Below, in pieces: positions 1 to 9,413 of a stretch of DNA of 64,000 bases. This DNA comes from Danxiaibacter flavus (lineage in GTDB: Bacteria > Bacteroidota > Bacteroidia > Chitinophagales > Chitinophagaceae): the NCBI RefSeq assembly GCF_041060425.1, contig NZ_JAULBC010000006.1, positions 372,001-436,000 on the forward strand, read 5' to 3'. Numbering within the stretch: the first letter of the stretch is position 1; the number at the start of each line of letters is the position of its first letter. A model generated the notes under the pieces. The model was not told the origin of the DNA and did no database searches. It was given only the letters and a program-made list of their open reading frames with translations. Made by a program: the position numbers and the translations under genes.

Positions 1-201
1 GCAAGCACAAGTACTATCCTGGATCCGGTTGTAAGGTCAAGCTTTTCTGCCGTTGTGTACAATATAGGTAGCACTACAGATGTTTACAACCTCGATTTAA
101 ATCACTGGTTTTACGCTTTAAATCCGGCACAAATTTCAATCGAGCCACAAAATCTGCCGCAGAACAATGAATGGGGCGGTTCGTTTGATCCCTTGCAATA
201 A
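1..201 (+). CDS. C-terminal end of a SusD/RagB-like glycan-binding lipoprotein (5' part outside window)
   Basis: Frame 1 is open from the first base and stops at TAA 199-201, giving the last 66 residues of a protein that begins before the window. The tail ends with a short motif, QNNEWGGSFDPLQ, preceded by a HWFYALNP segment. This resembles the C-terminus of SusD/RagB outer-membrane lipoproteins, which close with a tyrosine-rich 'YPIP' stretch followed by 'QNP' and a few residues. In that family the protein sits on the outer face of a SusC TonB channel and captures oligosaccharide. The location directly before a run of secreted hydrolases fits a polysaccharide utilization locus. Only the tail is visible, so the family call is an inference and an unrelated surface protein is possible. 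Confidence 0.45.
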   Translation, partial: ASTSTILDPVVRSSFSAVVYNIGSTTDVYNLDLNHWFYALNPAQISIEPQNLPQNNEWGGSFDPLQ

Positions 202-239
202 GCTTTCGTTTTTCTTCATAGCAGTTAGATTACAAGCAG

Positions 240-277
240 ATGGCCGTCCCGAAGTAAAATTGGGATGGCCTTTTTTG
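240..277 (+). terminator. Rho-independent terminator after the SusD-like gene
   Basis: Arms GGCCGTCCC (242-250) and GGGATGGCC (262-270) pair with one G-T wobble around an 11-nt loop and are followed by six T (271-276). It separates the SusD-like gene from the hydrolase genes downstream, so those probably have their own promoter. Confidence 0.85.
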
Positions 278-460
278 TTTGCATAGACCCGGCGGAAAAT
301 AGTGTGAATTTTTTCAAATTGCAGAGACGGAGCTGTCCGTAATAATGTTCTCTGAAGACAATAAAACAGAAGGAAATGGTAAGAAAGCGGCAATTTAGTA
401 GTCTGCCGACCAGTATCTTCGACGGCATTTAAACATTCGACGGTTGAAATGTTGTTCAAT

Positions 461-2986
461 ATGATAAAATTAAAGATATTCCTTTTTGTGTGCTGCATAA
501 CCAGCCTGGCAAATGCACAAAAGTTACAAACGCAATTTGCCACATTCAATTTAAATGGTAATGGTTTTATCACTTCTATAAAAAGTAAACAAACAGGACG
601 CGAATACAATCCTGCAGGAATGACATCGCCCCTGATGAGCCTGTGTAAGAACAAGCAATATATTTTACCTGTTGCTGCAAATTATAATAACAGCGGGCAA
701 CAAATATTGCTTACTTACCCGAATGGCTCTGTTGCAACCATTAAAGCCGTTCAAAAACAACAATATGTATATCTTCAGCTTGTGTCACTAACAAAGCGGG
801 AAGGAATTGACAACATAGTATGGGGACCATACAAAACAACTATTTCAAAAACTATAGGCGATATTATATCTGTAGTGCGAAGCGATGATTTTGCGATTGG
901 TATGTTGGGTTTGAATGACAATACGGTGAGCGGGCCGCCGACCGATGGTGACATGAGCTTTATGTATTATTACATTCATTCGCCGGATCCAAAAAAATAT
1001 CCGTTGCCTGCGCATCTGAAGGAAGGGCAAACGTTTAAGATTGGTGGTGACGGCATAAGCGATATCGCTTTTTATTCTCAACCGGAAGAATATTACAGAA
1101 TGTGCTACGGCAATGGTGCATCGTTAGAACCATCGTTTGGGTCAAGTATTTGTATGCAGTCCAGAGACCGCAGAAAAGAGCAAATGATTCGCTTTCCCGT
1201 GTTGCCGCCGAATGTAGATGGTGGATTTAACTCAGCGCGCTACCAACTTGTTTTGCCTACAGATGCGGACTTTATGGGATCAGCCATTGCATTGTATGCT
1301 TGTCCTGATTCCCTGGGATTGCAGACAATAGAGAAAATTGTGCTTAATGAAGGCTTGCCACATCCCGAAGTTGATGGAAAATGGGTTAAAGATCCTGCTT
1401 CTTTCCGGCCGGATATTGCCTGGTGGGGCGCACATGACAGCCTTGCCTCATATACTAAACAGTTGGGACTTAAAGCCGTGCAGGATGAAGGTTGGGGAGA
1501 GTATTATCCCAATCCTGAAAATCGTTGGGGTCACAACAAAATTAGTTTTCATAACGGCAACAATATGACCGTTTCTCAGTATGGTGCATTAATGCAAAAA
1601 GAATCTATCCGTTATGGACTTCATACGTTATGTGAGTTCCTTCAGCCGAATAATAACAGTGATGTTGCACCTGTTCCAAGCGACAGTCTGGCCATTATGA
1701 TGCGCACGACAATCACCAGCAATATATCAGAGAGTGATACGGTTATAACTGTTGCCGATACCAGTCATTTCAATGAGTTTGGCGGCTGGGAAGGCAATCA
1801 CACCAATGTCCTTAAAATAGGAAAGGAGCTGATTGAATATAACGGCATTACCACAAAACCACCTTATACTTTTCTTCATGTTAAAAGAGGTTTTCACGGA
1901 ACCTCAAAAGGCTCATATAAACCAGGTACAACCATTGTTAAGCTTCAGCCAAACTGCTACCATGGATTTGCCCCTGATATGAACCTGCAGGAAGTGTATG
2001 CGGACTATTATGGTAAATGGCTTACCGAGGGGGGAATGGATTATATTGATTTTGACGGACTTGAAAGTTGTGTTTACCAGGGCCATGGTCAGTATTCATT
2101 CAAAAGATTTTTCAGAACATTATTTGATAGCTATAAAAAGAGTGGAGGCGACTATCTGCGTGTAATGGGTAGTTGTGTTTACGAAGGTAACTGGCATTAT
2201 ATGAGTGTGTGTAATGTTGGTGGCGGCGATCATATGTTCAGCCCTGTGCAAAACAAATGGGGCATTGAGGGAAAAGATATGCGCTACGTATTTGAAAGCA
2301 ATTATTTTCCTGCAACGTTTGGTATTCAGAGTTTTGCAAGTAATTGGACGATTTATGATGCAGAGAACCTGGAGGCCAAGTCCATCGGTTGGAATGCGAC
2401 ATATATGCTGGGTTTAAGTAAAGAAGCTGTAGAGAACAATCCTGAGAAAGAAGCAATATTCAGTGCTTACCGAACGTGGCAGTATGCACGCGAAGCTGGC
2501 GTATTTACGAATGCGTGGAAAAACAAGCTCAAAGATCTGGATTATAAATTTCATCTGCAACAGAAGGGGAACAAGTTTACTATTACGCAAGTAAAAGAGA
2601 ACAGGCAGTCGGTAACTCCGTCAGGCAATAATGCCTCAGAAACGATTTCAGTAAGCAACTCGTATAAAGAACAACCCCTGCAATTGTCTATAAAAGTTAG
2701 CGGGTCAAAAGATGCTTCTGTAGCAGGAATGAAGATAGTGTTGGCAAACGGAAAAGAAATTGTTGTTAATTCAAAACTGTTAGCAGGTCAGTATATCATA
2801 AGCAGGAATAACCAGTTGTTTATTACGGATGCTCATAGAAAAGTATTGTCCAGGGTTGAAACGGCGAGCCTGCCTTTGCTAAGTCATGGAAATAGCAAGA
2901 TACAGGTTGCCGTGGTAACTAAAGCAGGTGAAGGGATTAAGCTGGACATTGTAGTTACTACTATCGGTGAGTCTCAGGAAATTTAA
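461..2986 (+). CDS. Large secreted putative glycoside hydrolase, family not recognised (copy A)
   Basis: About 841 residues from the chosen start, the Met at 461, which opens directly on a signal peptide (MIKLKIFLF...SLANAQ). An in-frame ATG at 449 would add four residues. An N-terminal beta-rich domain (roughly residues 25-290) carries the blocks YPNGSVA and GGDGISDIAFYS. The middle is probably a TIM barrel with an acidic strand-end motif DYIDFDGLE near residue 540, followed by RVMGSCVYEG and NVGGGDH. A beta insertion near residues 430-500 (VITVADTSHF, LKIGKELIEY, LHVKRGFHGT) looks like the adhesive modules of surface and phage proteins. It is homologous along its length to the gene at 5563-7869. 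I infer a periplasmic or surface glycoside hydrolase acting on the glycan handled by the preceding SusD-like protein. I cannot name a GH family. Confidence 0.6.
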   Translation: MIKLKIFLFVCCITSLANAQKLQTQFATFNLNGNGFITSIKSKQTGREYNPAGMTSPLMSLCKNKQYILPVAANYNNSGQQILLTYPNGSVATIKAVQKQQYVYLQLVSLTKREGIDNIVWGPYKTTISKTIGDIISVVRSDDFAIGMLGLNDNTVSGPPTDGDMSFMYYYIHSPDPKKYPLPAHLKEGQTFKIGGDGISDIAFYSQPEEYYRMCYGNGASLEPSFGSSICMQSRDRRKEQMIRFPVLPPNVDGGFNSARYQLVLPTDADFMGSAIALYACPDSLGLQTIEKIVLNEGLPHPEVDGKWVKDPASFRPDIAWWGAHDSLASYTKQLGLKAVQDEGWGEYYPNPENRWGHNKISFHNGNNMTVSQYGALMQKESIRYGLHTLCEFLQPNNNSDVAPVPSDSLAIMMRTTITSNISESDTVITVADTSHFNEFGGWEGNHTNVLKIGKELIEYNGITTKPPYTFLHVKRGFHGTSKGSYKPGTTIVKLQPNCYHGFAPDMNLQEVYADYYGKWLTEGGMDYIDFDGLESCVYQGHGQYSFKRFFRTLFDSYKKSGGDYLRVMGSCVYEGNWHYMSVCNVGGGDHMFSPVQNKWGIEGKDMRYVFESNYFPATFGIQSFASNWTIYDAENLEAKSIGWNATYMLGLSKEAVENNPEKEAIFSAYRTWQYAREAGVFTNAWKNKLKDLDYKFHLQQKGNKFTITQVKENRQSVTPSGNNASETISVSNSYKEQPLQLSIKVSGSKDASVAGMKIVLANGKEIVVNSKLLAGQYIISRNNQLFITDAHRKVLSRVETASLPLLSHGNSKIQVAVVTKAGEGIKLDIVVTTIGESQEI

Positions 2987-3124
2987 TGAAGGCGGTCCGG
3001 GTGGCGGCAATTTTTGGCAATGAATTTTAAATTTTATTGCTTGCTGCCTGTTATTCACCATGTTTTTCCACGCACAATGTAATATAATAACCTGCACTTC
3101 TTGTACTGTTTCTAAATTAATAAG

Positions 3125-5458
3125 ATGTTTAAGTTCACTGTTATTAAAATATCCCTGACATTTATCGTGCTTCAAATGTGTTTGAATGCTTCGGCACAGA
3201 ATAATAATGAAGCTGAATTGCTAAAGTTACTTTCAGATATCCGGGGAAATGCTTCGGTAAAAATCAGCCGTTTTAATCATGATGATGTATCCGGCCAATG
3301 GAGCTTCAGGAATAATACGATTGTTGATTCCACCCGCAAATGGCGTTTACAATTTAATGCAAACAAAATACAGGGAGAACAAAGTGCGCTGGATGGAGAA
3401 CTGCATATTAAGCTGGAAGAGGGATTTGCACCCGCTTCTTCAGCGTCGCTCAATTTTAATTTTGCACAATGGAGCCGTGAAAATTATGTGCTGGTGCCGG
3501 CCATCGTTTACAATGGCAACCGTTACCAGTCTATTGGAGATGGTTACAATCCTCCTTATCCTGGCAGCATGTATTATAATCCTCGCGTGCCATTAACGAT
3601 CTCGAATAATCCCCGCCTTGCAATCGAAAAAAATAAAGCTTCTTTACTGGAATTACAAACAGGCAATGCTGCAACTCCTGCTATGTGTTTCTTTTCACCA
3701 AAAAAGAAAAAAGCTTTCATAATCCTCACGCAACAACAAACGCAATGGGGTAATAACGGACTGACCATTGCCGAAAATGCGGCGCAGGATAGTTGTTTGT
3801 TCTCGATCAATATTCCGGCTGTAAGAAAACTGGCGCCGGGTTTTGGCGATTTTCATAAAAGCGGTGATAAAGCGCCGGATTGGAAGGCTGGCGATGAAGT
3901 GACATTGCGTTTCAGGGTATATGTTTTTGATGCTTCAGATATTCCCTCAGTGCTTAAGAAATTTATGGAGGTAAGGAAAACTGTAACAGGTGCCAATCAA
4001 CCCAGGAACCAGTTGCCGATGAGTGCATTGCTGAATATGGCAACGGGCATTTGTAGTAATAATTGGCGCACATTTCCGGTGGGAAGTTATTATCTGCCCG
4101 AAAACAGTAAAGATTTTCAATTGGGATGGGTGAGCGGTATGATGAATTCATATCCGATGCTCGCACTAAATAATGAAGTTGAACGAAACAGGGTAACACA
4201 GGAATTGGATTTTGTAGTAAACAAGTTGCAGGGAAAAAGCGGTTTTTTCTACGGAGGAATAACAGCGGACGGAGAAATTCGCCCGGAGAAAATGAATCCG
4301 GATTATTCTGCTGCCCAGGCTATGGTTAGGAAGAACAGTGATGCATTGTTATGGTTACTGAAACACTTGATGTTGCTTAAAGAACAGGGCTATGCATCGT
4401 TAATAAAAAAAGAATGGGAACAATCGGCCAGAAGCCTCGCACAAGCATTTGTAAATACATGGAAAAAGTACGGAGAATTTGGTCAGTATATCGTTCCTGA
4501 AAATGGAGAAATAGCGGTGTTTAATTCAACAGCAGGCGCAATAGCTCCTGCAGGTTTGGCTATCGCATCTGCATATTTTCATGAGCCTGAGTTTTTACAG
4601 ATAGCAGCGGCTTCGGCAACCTATTATTATGAGAGGGATGTTGTAAAACAGGGATTGACAGGTGGGGATTGTGGTGATATTTCCCAGGACGCGAATTCTG
4701 AATCCGCATTTGGATTTCTTGAATCGCTGATGGCTTTGTATTATTTTACAGGGGATCAGAAATGGATAGAGATGGCAAAGGTGGAGGCGGCATTGTGTGC
4801 TACGTGGACATTATCTTACGATCCTGTATTCCCGGCAAACAGTGACATTGGAAAACTGCAATGCAACATGGCCGGTGCTATGTGGGCAAGTATTCAGAAT
4901 AAACATGCTGCACCGGGTATTTGTACGGCATCGGGCGATTATTTGTTCAAGTTGTACCGTGCCACAGGTAATGAATTGTATGCGGATCTGATAAGAGACA
5001 TTCAACATGCACACGCAGAAGCTGTAAACAGACCGGAACACCTGACAACACATAACCTGATAGGATCATCCATGGAACGCATTCAACCAAGTGATGCAGA
5101 AGGAAAGTCCAGTATCGGAAATTTTATCAATACCCGCAATTCATGGACGGAAACGAATGGTATGCTCATGGCGCTGGAATTGCCTGGCATCTATCTCCAG
5201 ACAGATCAGAAGAAGTTGTATGTATTTGATCATGTGACTGCGAAAATCGTTTCCAGCGATGCCTCCGGAACTACACTTGCTGTTAACAATCCTACAGCTT
5301 ATGATGCCAGCGTATCCATATTTGCAGAAACAAAAGCTATGTCGCAAAAGCCGTTAAGTTACACAGCCTTTACAAAGTGGCCGAAAGTGTTGGTTAAAGC
5401 GGGCGGTAAGGTAATTGTTCATATAGATAGCAAGGCAGCTGTCAGCTATCAGCAATGA
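3125..5458 (+). CDS. Secreted (alpha/alpha)6-barrel-type putative glycosidase or lyase
   Basis: 777 residues with an N-terminal signal peptide ending near ASAQ (residue 25). The first third (to about 290) is beta-rich. From about 310 to 660 the sequence becomes helical with hairpin-style repeats (QLGWVSGMMNSYPML, EFGQYIVPENG, GGDCGDISQDANSESAFG, ETNGMLMALELPGIYL), as in six-hairpin glycosidases and polysaccharide lyases. A short beta domain closes the protein. It lies between two paralogous hydrolases on the same strand, 138 bp after one and about 100 bp before the signal peptide of the next, which suggests a shared substrate. The nucleophile or acid cannot be assigned. A glucuronyl or galacturonyl hydrolase of the GH88/GH105/GH154 type is possible but not shown. 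Confidence 0.6.
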   Translation: MFKFTVIKISLTFIVLQMCLNASAQNNNEAELLKLLSDIRGNASVKISRFNHDDVSGQWSFRNNTIVDSTRKWRLQFNANKIQGEQSALDGELHIKLEEGFAPASSASLNFNFAQWSRENYVLVPAIVYNGNRYQSIGDGYNPPYPGSMYYNPRVPLTISNNPRLAIEKNKASLLELQTGNAATPAMCFFSPKKKKAFIILTQQQTQWGNNGLTIAENAAQDSCLFSINIPAVRKLAPGFGDFHKSGDKAPDWKAGDEVTLRFRVYVFDASDIPSVLKKFMEVRKTVTGANQPRNQLPMSALLNMATGICSNNWRTFPVGSYYLPENSKDFQLGWVSGMMNSYPMLALNNEVERNRVTQELDFVVNKLQGKSGFFYGGITADGEIRPEKMNPDYSAAQAMVRKNSDALLWLLKHLMLLKEQGYASLIKKEWEQSARSLAQAFVNTWKKYGEFGQYIVPENGEIAVFNSTAGAIAPAGLAIASAYFHEPEFLQIAAASATYYYERDVVKQGLTGGDCGDISQDANSESAFGFLESLMALYYFTGDQKWIEMAKVEAALCATWTLSYDPVFPANSDIGKLQCNMAGAMWASIQNKHAAPGICTASGDYLFKLYRATGNELYADLIRDIQHAHAEAVNRPEHLTTHNLIGSSMERIQPSDAEGKSSIGNFINTRNSWTETNGMLMALELPGIYLQTDQKKLYVFDHVTAKIVSSDASGTTLAVNNPTAYDASVSIFAETKAMSQKPLSYTAFTKWPKVLVKAGGKVIVHIDSKAAVSYQQ

Positions 5459-5473
5459 GCGGTGAGCAATCTG
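5437..5473 (+). repeat. Short word repeat (CAGCTGTCAGCTATCAGC / TGAGCGGTGAGCAATC)
   Basis: A run of imperfect CAGC(T)GTC/CAGCTATC/AGCAATGAGC/GGTGAGC words lies across the stop codon of the 3125-5458 gene and into the gap. It shows that the reading frame opening at 5455 is an upstream extension and not coding, supporting the Met at 5563 for the next gene. Confidence 0.6.
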
Positions 5474-5562
5474 CAATTGCATTGAGGAATATTCTTCTTA
5501 TAATTAAAGGGTTTTGTGCTCATGTGTTATCGGTTCAAAATTTTATCAAAAAACTGTTCAGT

Positions 5563-7869
5563 ATGTCGGGACTTGTTAAATTTCGTTTTCTGTTCTGTTT
5601 GGCAATGATTGCTTCATTCAGTTCGAATGCTCAGGTGAGCTTCAGTACGGATTATTTTAAAATAAAGATCGATGATCGGGGATACATCACAAGTATGATG
5701 AATATCACGAAGAAGCCTAACCGTGAGTTTAGTCCTGCCGATAAACCTTCGCCATTAATGAGTCTGTATGACAGTAAAAAAAATAGCTACTATCAGCCTG
5801 TTAAAGCCAGCTATGCCAAAGCTGATAAAAAAATTAAGCTGCATTATCCCAACGGGTCGGTGGCTGCAATAACCATAGAACCCAAACAAAAATATTTTAA
5901 GTTAACCCTTCAATCACTTGCGCCGCGCAATGGAATTGATGCTATTCAGTGGGGCTCTCTTCATACCAATATCACCAACCTGATGGGTGAAATAATTGGC
6001 GTGAGCCGCGATACGAGCGATGCCGTTAATTACGCCATAGGCATGCTTGCTTTAAACGATAACACGTTGGGCGGGATAGCAGAGACAGTAGCTGATGCGG
6101 CTCCTTTTCAGTATATTATTCATTCGCCTGACCATAAGTGTTATCCTTTGCCTGACAGCTTGCACGAAGGCCAGGTTTTTTCGCTGGGAGGGGACGGTAT
6201 TAGTGATGTGGCGTTTTATTCACATAAGGAACCCTGGTTCAGGATCATGTATGGCAATGCCGCACTCGTGGATAAAAAAGGAAGAATATCTATCGCCTAC
6301 CAATCGCGCGACCGGTCTTTGAGTAGAGAAGTAAATTATTCACTTATTCCCCATATGGCTGCCAATACACCTAACCACATTCAGGTACAACCCCTGCCAG
6401 GCGTGGATTATATCGGCTCTTCCGTTGCATTGTGGGGCAGTCCGGACAGCACGGCTTTAACCGATGTTATCCGGAATATAGTGTTGCTGGAAAAACTGCC
6501 TTACCCAACCATCAACGGAAAATGGGTGAAAGATCCTGTCGCGTATGTTCCTGATGCTATTGCAAATGGAGGCTTGTATGACAGTATAATTTCCTATACT
6601 TCAAGATTGGGTTTTAAAACAATCAGTTTATATGATCAGGGTTTTCTAAGACCCGATCGCGGCAACAATGGTTATATTGACGGAAAGGAATTTGAAAAGA
6701 AAAGCCTGAAATTGACGGGCGAAAATGTTTCGCATAAAGCGTTTTCTGAGATGGCCGCTAAATATGGCATTACTATCGGAAGAACGACGATCACCAATTC
6801 TCTTGCGCCCGGTACCAAAGATGCAAGCCCTGTTCCGAGCGACAGTTTGTGTTATCAGCAAAAACGTTTGCTGACAAAAAGTATCAGCGCTACTGATACG
6901 ATCATTACAGTGGACGACCCAGCGCATCTTGAAGAAATTGCCAGTTGGGAGGGGCATTGTGCCGATCTCAATATGATTAAAATTGGCAAAGAGCTTATTT
7001 ACTATATGGGTGTTTCCAACACAAAACCATACCGGCTTTTGCAGGTAAAACGCGGCTACTGGAAAACCCAGCCTGCAGCCCATGCAGCCGGCGATACCAT
7101 TTTAAAGTTACAGGTGACTGTTAATTACGGGTACGATGGCATTATCCCGAATATGCAGTTGCAGGATGAAATAGCGAAATACTACGCGGACGTTTGTTCA
7201 ATCAATGGTTTGCGCTATTATGATTTTGATGGTCAGGAATTTTTATTTAATAACGGGCATGGATATTACTCGGCTAAGCGTTTCTTTCGAAAAATGTTTG
7301 AAAGAGCAACGGAGTTGGGCATTTCATCCATCCGGTTTACGGGAGCTACTTTGTCCGAAGGCTCCTGGCATTATCAAAGTATCTGGAATGTAGGTGGCGG
7401 CAAAAACTTATACGATGTAGATACGCGTGAATGGGGAAGTACAACAAGCCAGGGCAAAGATCTGAGAGATGTAACCTATGCTAATTTTTTTCCTGTGGGC
7501 ATGGGGGGCAATTTTCCCATTAACGCCAAATCAAAAGTAGAAGATTACGAACATGTACAGGCGATCTCTGTAGGCGTGGGAACAACATACAGTTTAACCC
7601 TGAATCAAAAAGAAGTAGAAAGCTGTCCTCAAAAAGACGCCATTTTCCAAGCTGTCAGAACATGGGAGAATGCGAGGGCAGCCAATGCATTTCCGCGATG
7701 GGTAAAGAAAGAACTGGCCGATGCTTCTCAATCATTTCATCTTGAACAAATAGATGAGAACCGTTGGAATTTATATAAAACAAAAGCAGATGGATCGGAC
7801 AGGAAGTTGTTTGTTCAATTATCAGGAGATAAAGCTTATCGGGCTAACGCATCCGGTGCAAGTCACTAG
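5563..7869 (+). CDS. Large secreted putative glycoside hydrolase, paralogue of the 461-2986 gene (copy B)
   Basis: 768 residues from the Met at 5563. The frame is open from 5455, but the extra 36 residues come from a repeat and have no signal character, whereas MSGLVKFRFLFCLAMIASFSSNAQ is a clean signal peptide. It shares ordered blocks with copy A: GYITSM, SPLMSLY, YPNGSVA, AIGMLALNDNT, YIIHSPD, GGDGISDVAFYS, INGKWVKDP, LKIGKELI-type insert, YYDFDGQE and NVGGGKN. Copy A has ESC after DFDGL where copy B has EFLF after DFDGQ, so the acidic cluster D-F-D-G-x-E is conserved and is my candidate catalytic site. Copy B lacks the extra C-terminal ~80 residue beta domain that copy A carries. Likely divided labour on one branched glycan. 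Confidence 0.6.
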   Translation: MSGLVKFRFLFCLAMIASFSSNAQVSFSTDYFKIKIDDRGYITSMMNITKKPNREFSPADKPSPLMSLYDSKKNSYYQPVKASYAKADKKIKLHYPNGSVAAITIEPKQKYFKLTLQSLAPRNGIDAIQWGSLHTNITNLMGEIIGVSRDTSDAVNYAIGMLALNDNTLGGIAETVADAAPFQYIIHSPDHKCYPLPDSLHEGQVFSLGGDGISDVAFYSHKEPWFRIMYGNAALVDKKGRISIAYQSRDRSLSREVNYSLIPHMAANTPNHIQVQPLPGVDYIGSSVALWGSPDSTALTDVIRNIVLLEKLPYPTINGKWVKDPVAYVPDAIANGGLYDSIISYTSRLGFKTISLYDQGFLRPDRGNNGYIDGKEFEKKSLKLTGENVSHKAFSEMAAKYGITIGRTTITNSLAPGTKDASPVPSDSLCYQQKRLLTKSISATDTIITVDDPAHLEEIASWEGHCADLNMIKIGKELIYYMGVSNTKPYRLLQVKRGYWKTQPAAHAAGDTILKLQVTVNYGYDGIIPNMQLQDEIAKYYADVCSINGLRYYDFDGQEFLFNNGHGYYSAKRFFRKMFERATELGISSIRFTGATLSEGSWHYQSIWNVGGGKNLYDVDTREWGSTTSQGKDLRDVTYANFFPVGMGGNFPINAKSKVEDYEHVQAISVGVGTTYSLTLNQKEVESCPQKDAIFQAVRTWENARAANAFPRWVKKELADASQSFHLEQIDENRWNLYKTKADGSDRKLFVQLSGDKAYRANASGASH

Positions 7870-7921
7870 ATAAGGGATTTTATATTTGCGGGATCAATGT
7901 GATTTAGTTAAGCACAAGCAT

Positions 7922-7969
7922 GTACTCTGTGTACCTCTGTGTCTTCTCAGTGCCACTCTGTGTAACCTT
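7922..7969 (+). repeat. CTCTGTGT-type intergenic repeat
   Basis: Three spaced copies of CTCTGTGT (ACTCTGTGTACC, CCTCTGTGTCTT, ACTCTGTGTAAC) lie within the 48 bp before the propeller hydrolase. The same family recurs at 23323-23440 as an inverted pair. The long frame that opens at 7886 runs through this repeat, so I place the true start at 7994. Confidence 0.7.
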
Positions 7970-7993
7970 TTTTTGTTAAAGTCGTGCAATTCT

Positions 7994-9160
7994 ATGTTGA
8001 ATAAAGCGTTTTTGATATTTATAATTTTATCAGCTTCGGTAATCTGCAGTTTTGGCCAGGATGATTTGGATCTTCAGAAAATGATGCCATCGGAAATTGA
8101 TTCATCAGATATATTTTATTCAAAAGATTATTACACATGGTGCAGCAGTGTTATTAAGGGTGATGACGGAAAGTTTCACATGTTTTATTCAAGATGGCCA
8201 CATGGTAAACACGCGTTGGATGATGATTCACTTAATTATATTTTCGACGGTTTCCAGGGTTGGCTCAAATATTCCGAGATAGCATATGCGGTAGCTGACA
8301 AAGCTGAAGGACCTTATCATTATGTAAAAACAATATTGAAAGGTGATGGTGATGCGAATAGATGGGACAGATTCACCATGCACAATCCACAGGTCCGAAA
8401 GTTCGGTGATTCTTATTATCTCTACTATATCAGCAATTCATTTGATTCAGCTTTTGCAGTTGCAAACAGCAGCAGTAACACAAAAGAATGGAATCATTGG
8501 CTTAAATATAATTGCACACAAAAGATCGGCGTGCTAAAGGCCCGGACAATCACAGATCTGGTCAACGGAAAATATGAAAGATCATTGCAACCGATTATGG
8601 AGGCCGACAATGTGCACACTTTTGAGGTGACTACAAACCCTTCGGTTACGCAAGGAGCGAATGGTAAGTATTACATGATGTATAAGTCAAGAAAGCCCAA
8701 TGTTGGCAATATGACACTTTGGATGGCGCAAAGCAATACGCCCGATGGTATATTCAAAGAAATTGCAGAAGTATTTACAACACCGGAGATGGCTTGTGAA
8801 GATCCTTGCCTGTGGTATGATAAGCAAAGAAGAAGATTTTATGCACTGGTTAAATATTATTCCAACAGCGGAGTGCTTGCACCTCAGTTTGGGGCACTTG
8901 CATTGATTACTTCTATTGACGGTATGCGTTGGACAAAAGCCATGCACTCGCTCGTGTCGCTAAAAGAAATACAATTTAAAGGTCAACGCAGAATTGATTT
9001 GGCACATCTGGAACGGCCTTTCCTGTTAACCGGTAAAAACGGGCAGCCACAGGCTATATTTGCGGCTGCTTCTATCAGTGAACCAGGAAGAATGAAAGCC
9101 ACTGAAGTAGAATTCACTTCAAATACTTTCAATGTATGCTTTAAGCTTAAAAGCAAATAA
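7994..9160 (+). CDS. Secreted five-bladed beta-propeller glycoside hydrolase (GH43/GH117-like)
   Basis: 388 residues from the Met at 7994, which starts a signal peptide (MLNKAFLIFIILSASVICSFGQ). The body has the strand-turn rhythm of the GH43/GH32/GH117 five-bladed propeller: YTWCSSVIKGDDGKFHMFYSRWP near residue 45, HNPQVRKFGDSYYLYYISN near 130, TNPSVTQGANGKYYMMYKSR near 215, CEDPCLWYD near 265 and a closing HLERPFLL near 345. The Asp in EDPCLWYD and the Glu in HLERP are plausible active-site acids, but I could not map the catalytic triad with confidence. It ends the first glycan locus. Substrate unknown; the GH family is inferred from fold-level motifs. Confidence 0.65.
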   Translation: MLNKAFLIFIILSASVICSFGQDDLDLQKMMPSEIDSSDIFYSKDYYTWCSSVIKGDDGKFHMFYSRWPHGKHALDDDSLNYIFDGFQGWLKYSEIAYAVADKAEGPYHYVKTILKGDGDANRWDRFTMHNPQVRKFGDSYYLYYISNSFDSAFAVANSSSNTKEWNHWLKYNCTQKIGVLKARTITDLVNGKYERSLQPIMEADNVHTFEVTTNPSVTQGANGKYYMMYKSRKPNVGNMTLWMAQSNTPDGIFKEIAEVFTTPEMACEDPCLWYDKQRRRFYALVKYYSNSGVLAPQFGALALITSIDGMRWTKAMHSLVSLKEIQFKGQRRIDLAHLERPFLLTGKNGQPQAIFAAASISEPGRMKATEVEFTSNTFNVCFKLKSK

Positions 9161-9413
9161 GCCATTCGCTTTTGCTTGCAGCCTGAATTTCGGCAAATGT
9201 CTACAGGATATAACTATTTGAATGATGAACTTTAGTGCATCAGCTTCTCTTGTTATCCCTTCATAAACAATGCTGTCAACCGGCAGGTATGTGGTAAGGT
9301 ATCATCTGCATTATTCATACCGCCGGTATCAGCGCCAATTTCGCTTCATTTGCAGGACGAAACTGTTTAAGTTCTTTCCTCTTTTTTGTTATATACGAAT
9401 AGCTTTTGAGCAG
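9161..9413. other. Intergenic gap, convergent ends, no feature seen
   Basis: The gap lies between converging genes (+ strand ending 9160, - strand ending 9414). I see no convincing hairpin, repeat or short gene in it. Confidence 0.5.

Noticed and set aside
5455..5562. N-terminal extension of the second large hydrolase
   Set aside because: Derived from a CAGC/TGAGC repeat and not signal-like; the Met at 5563 starts a clear signal peptide.
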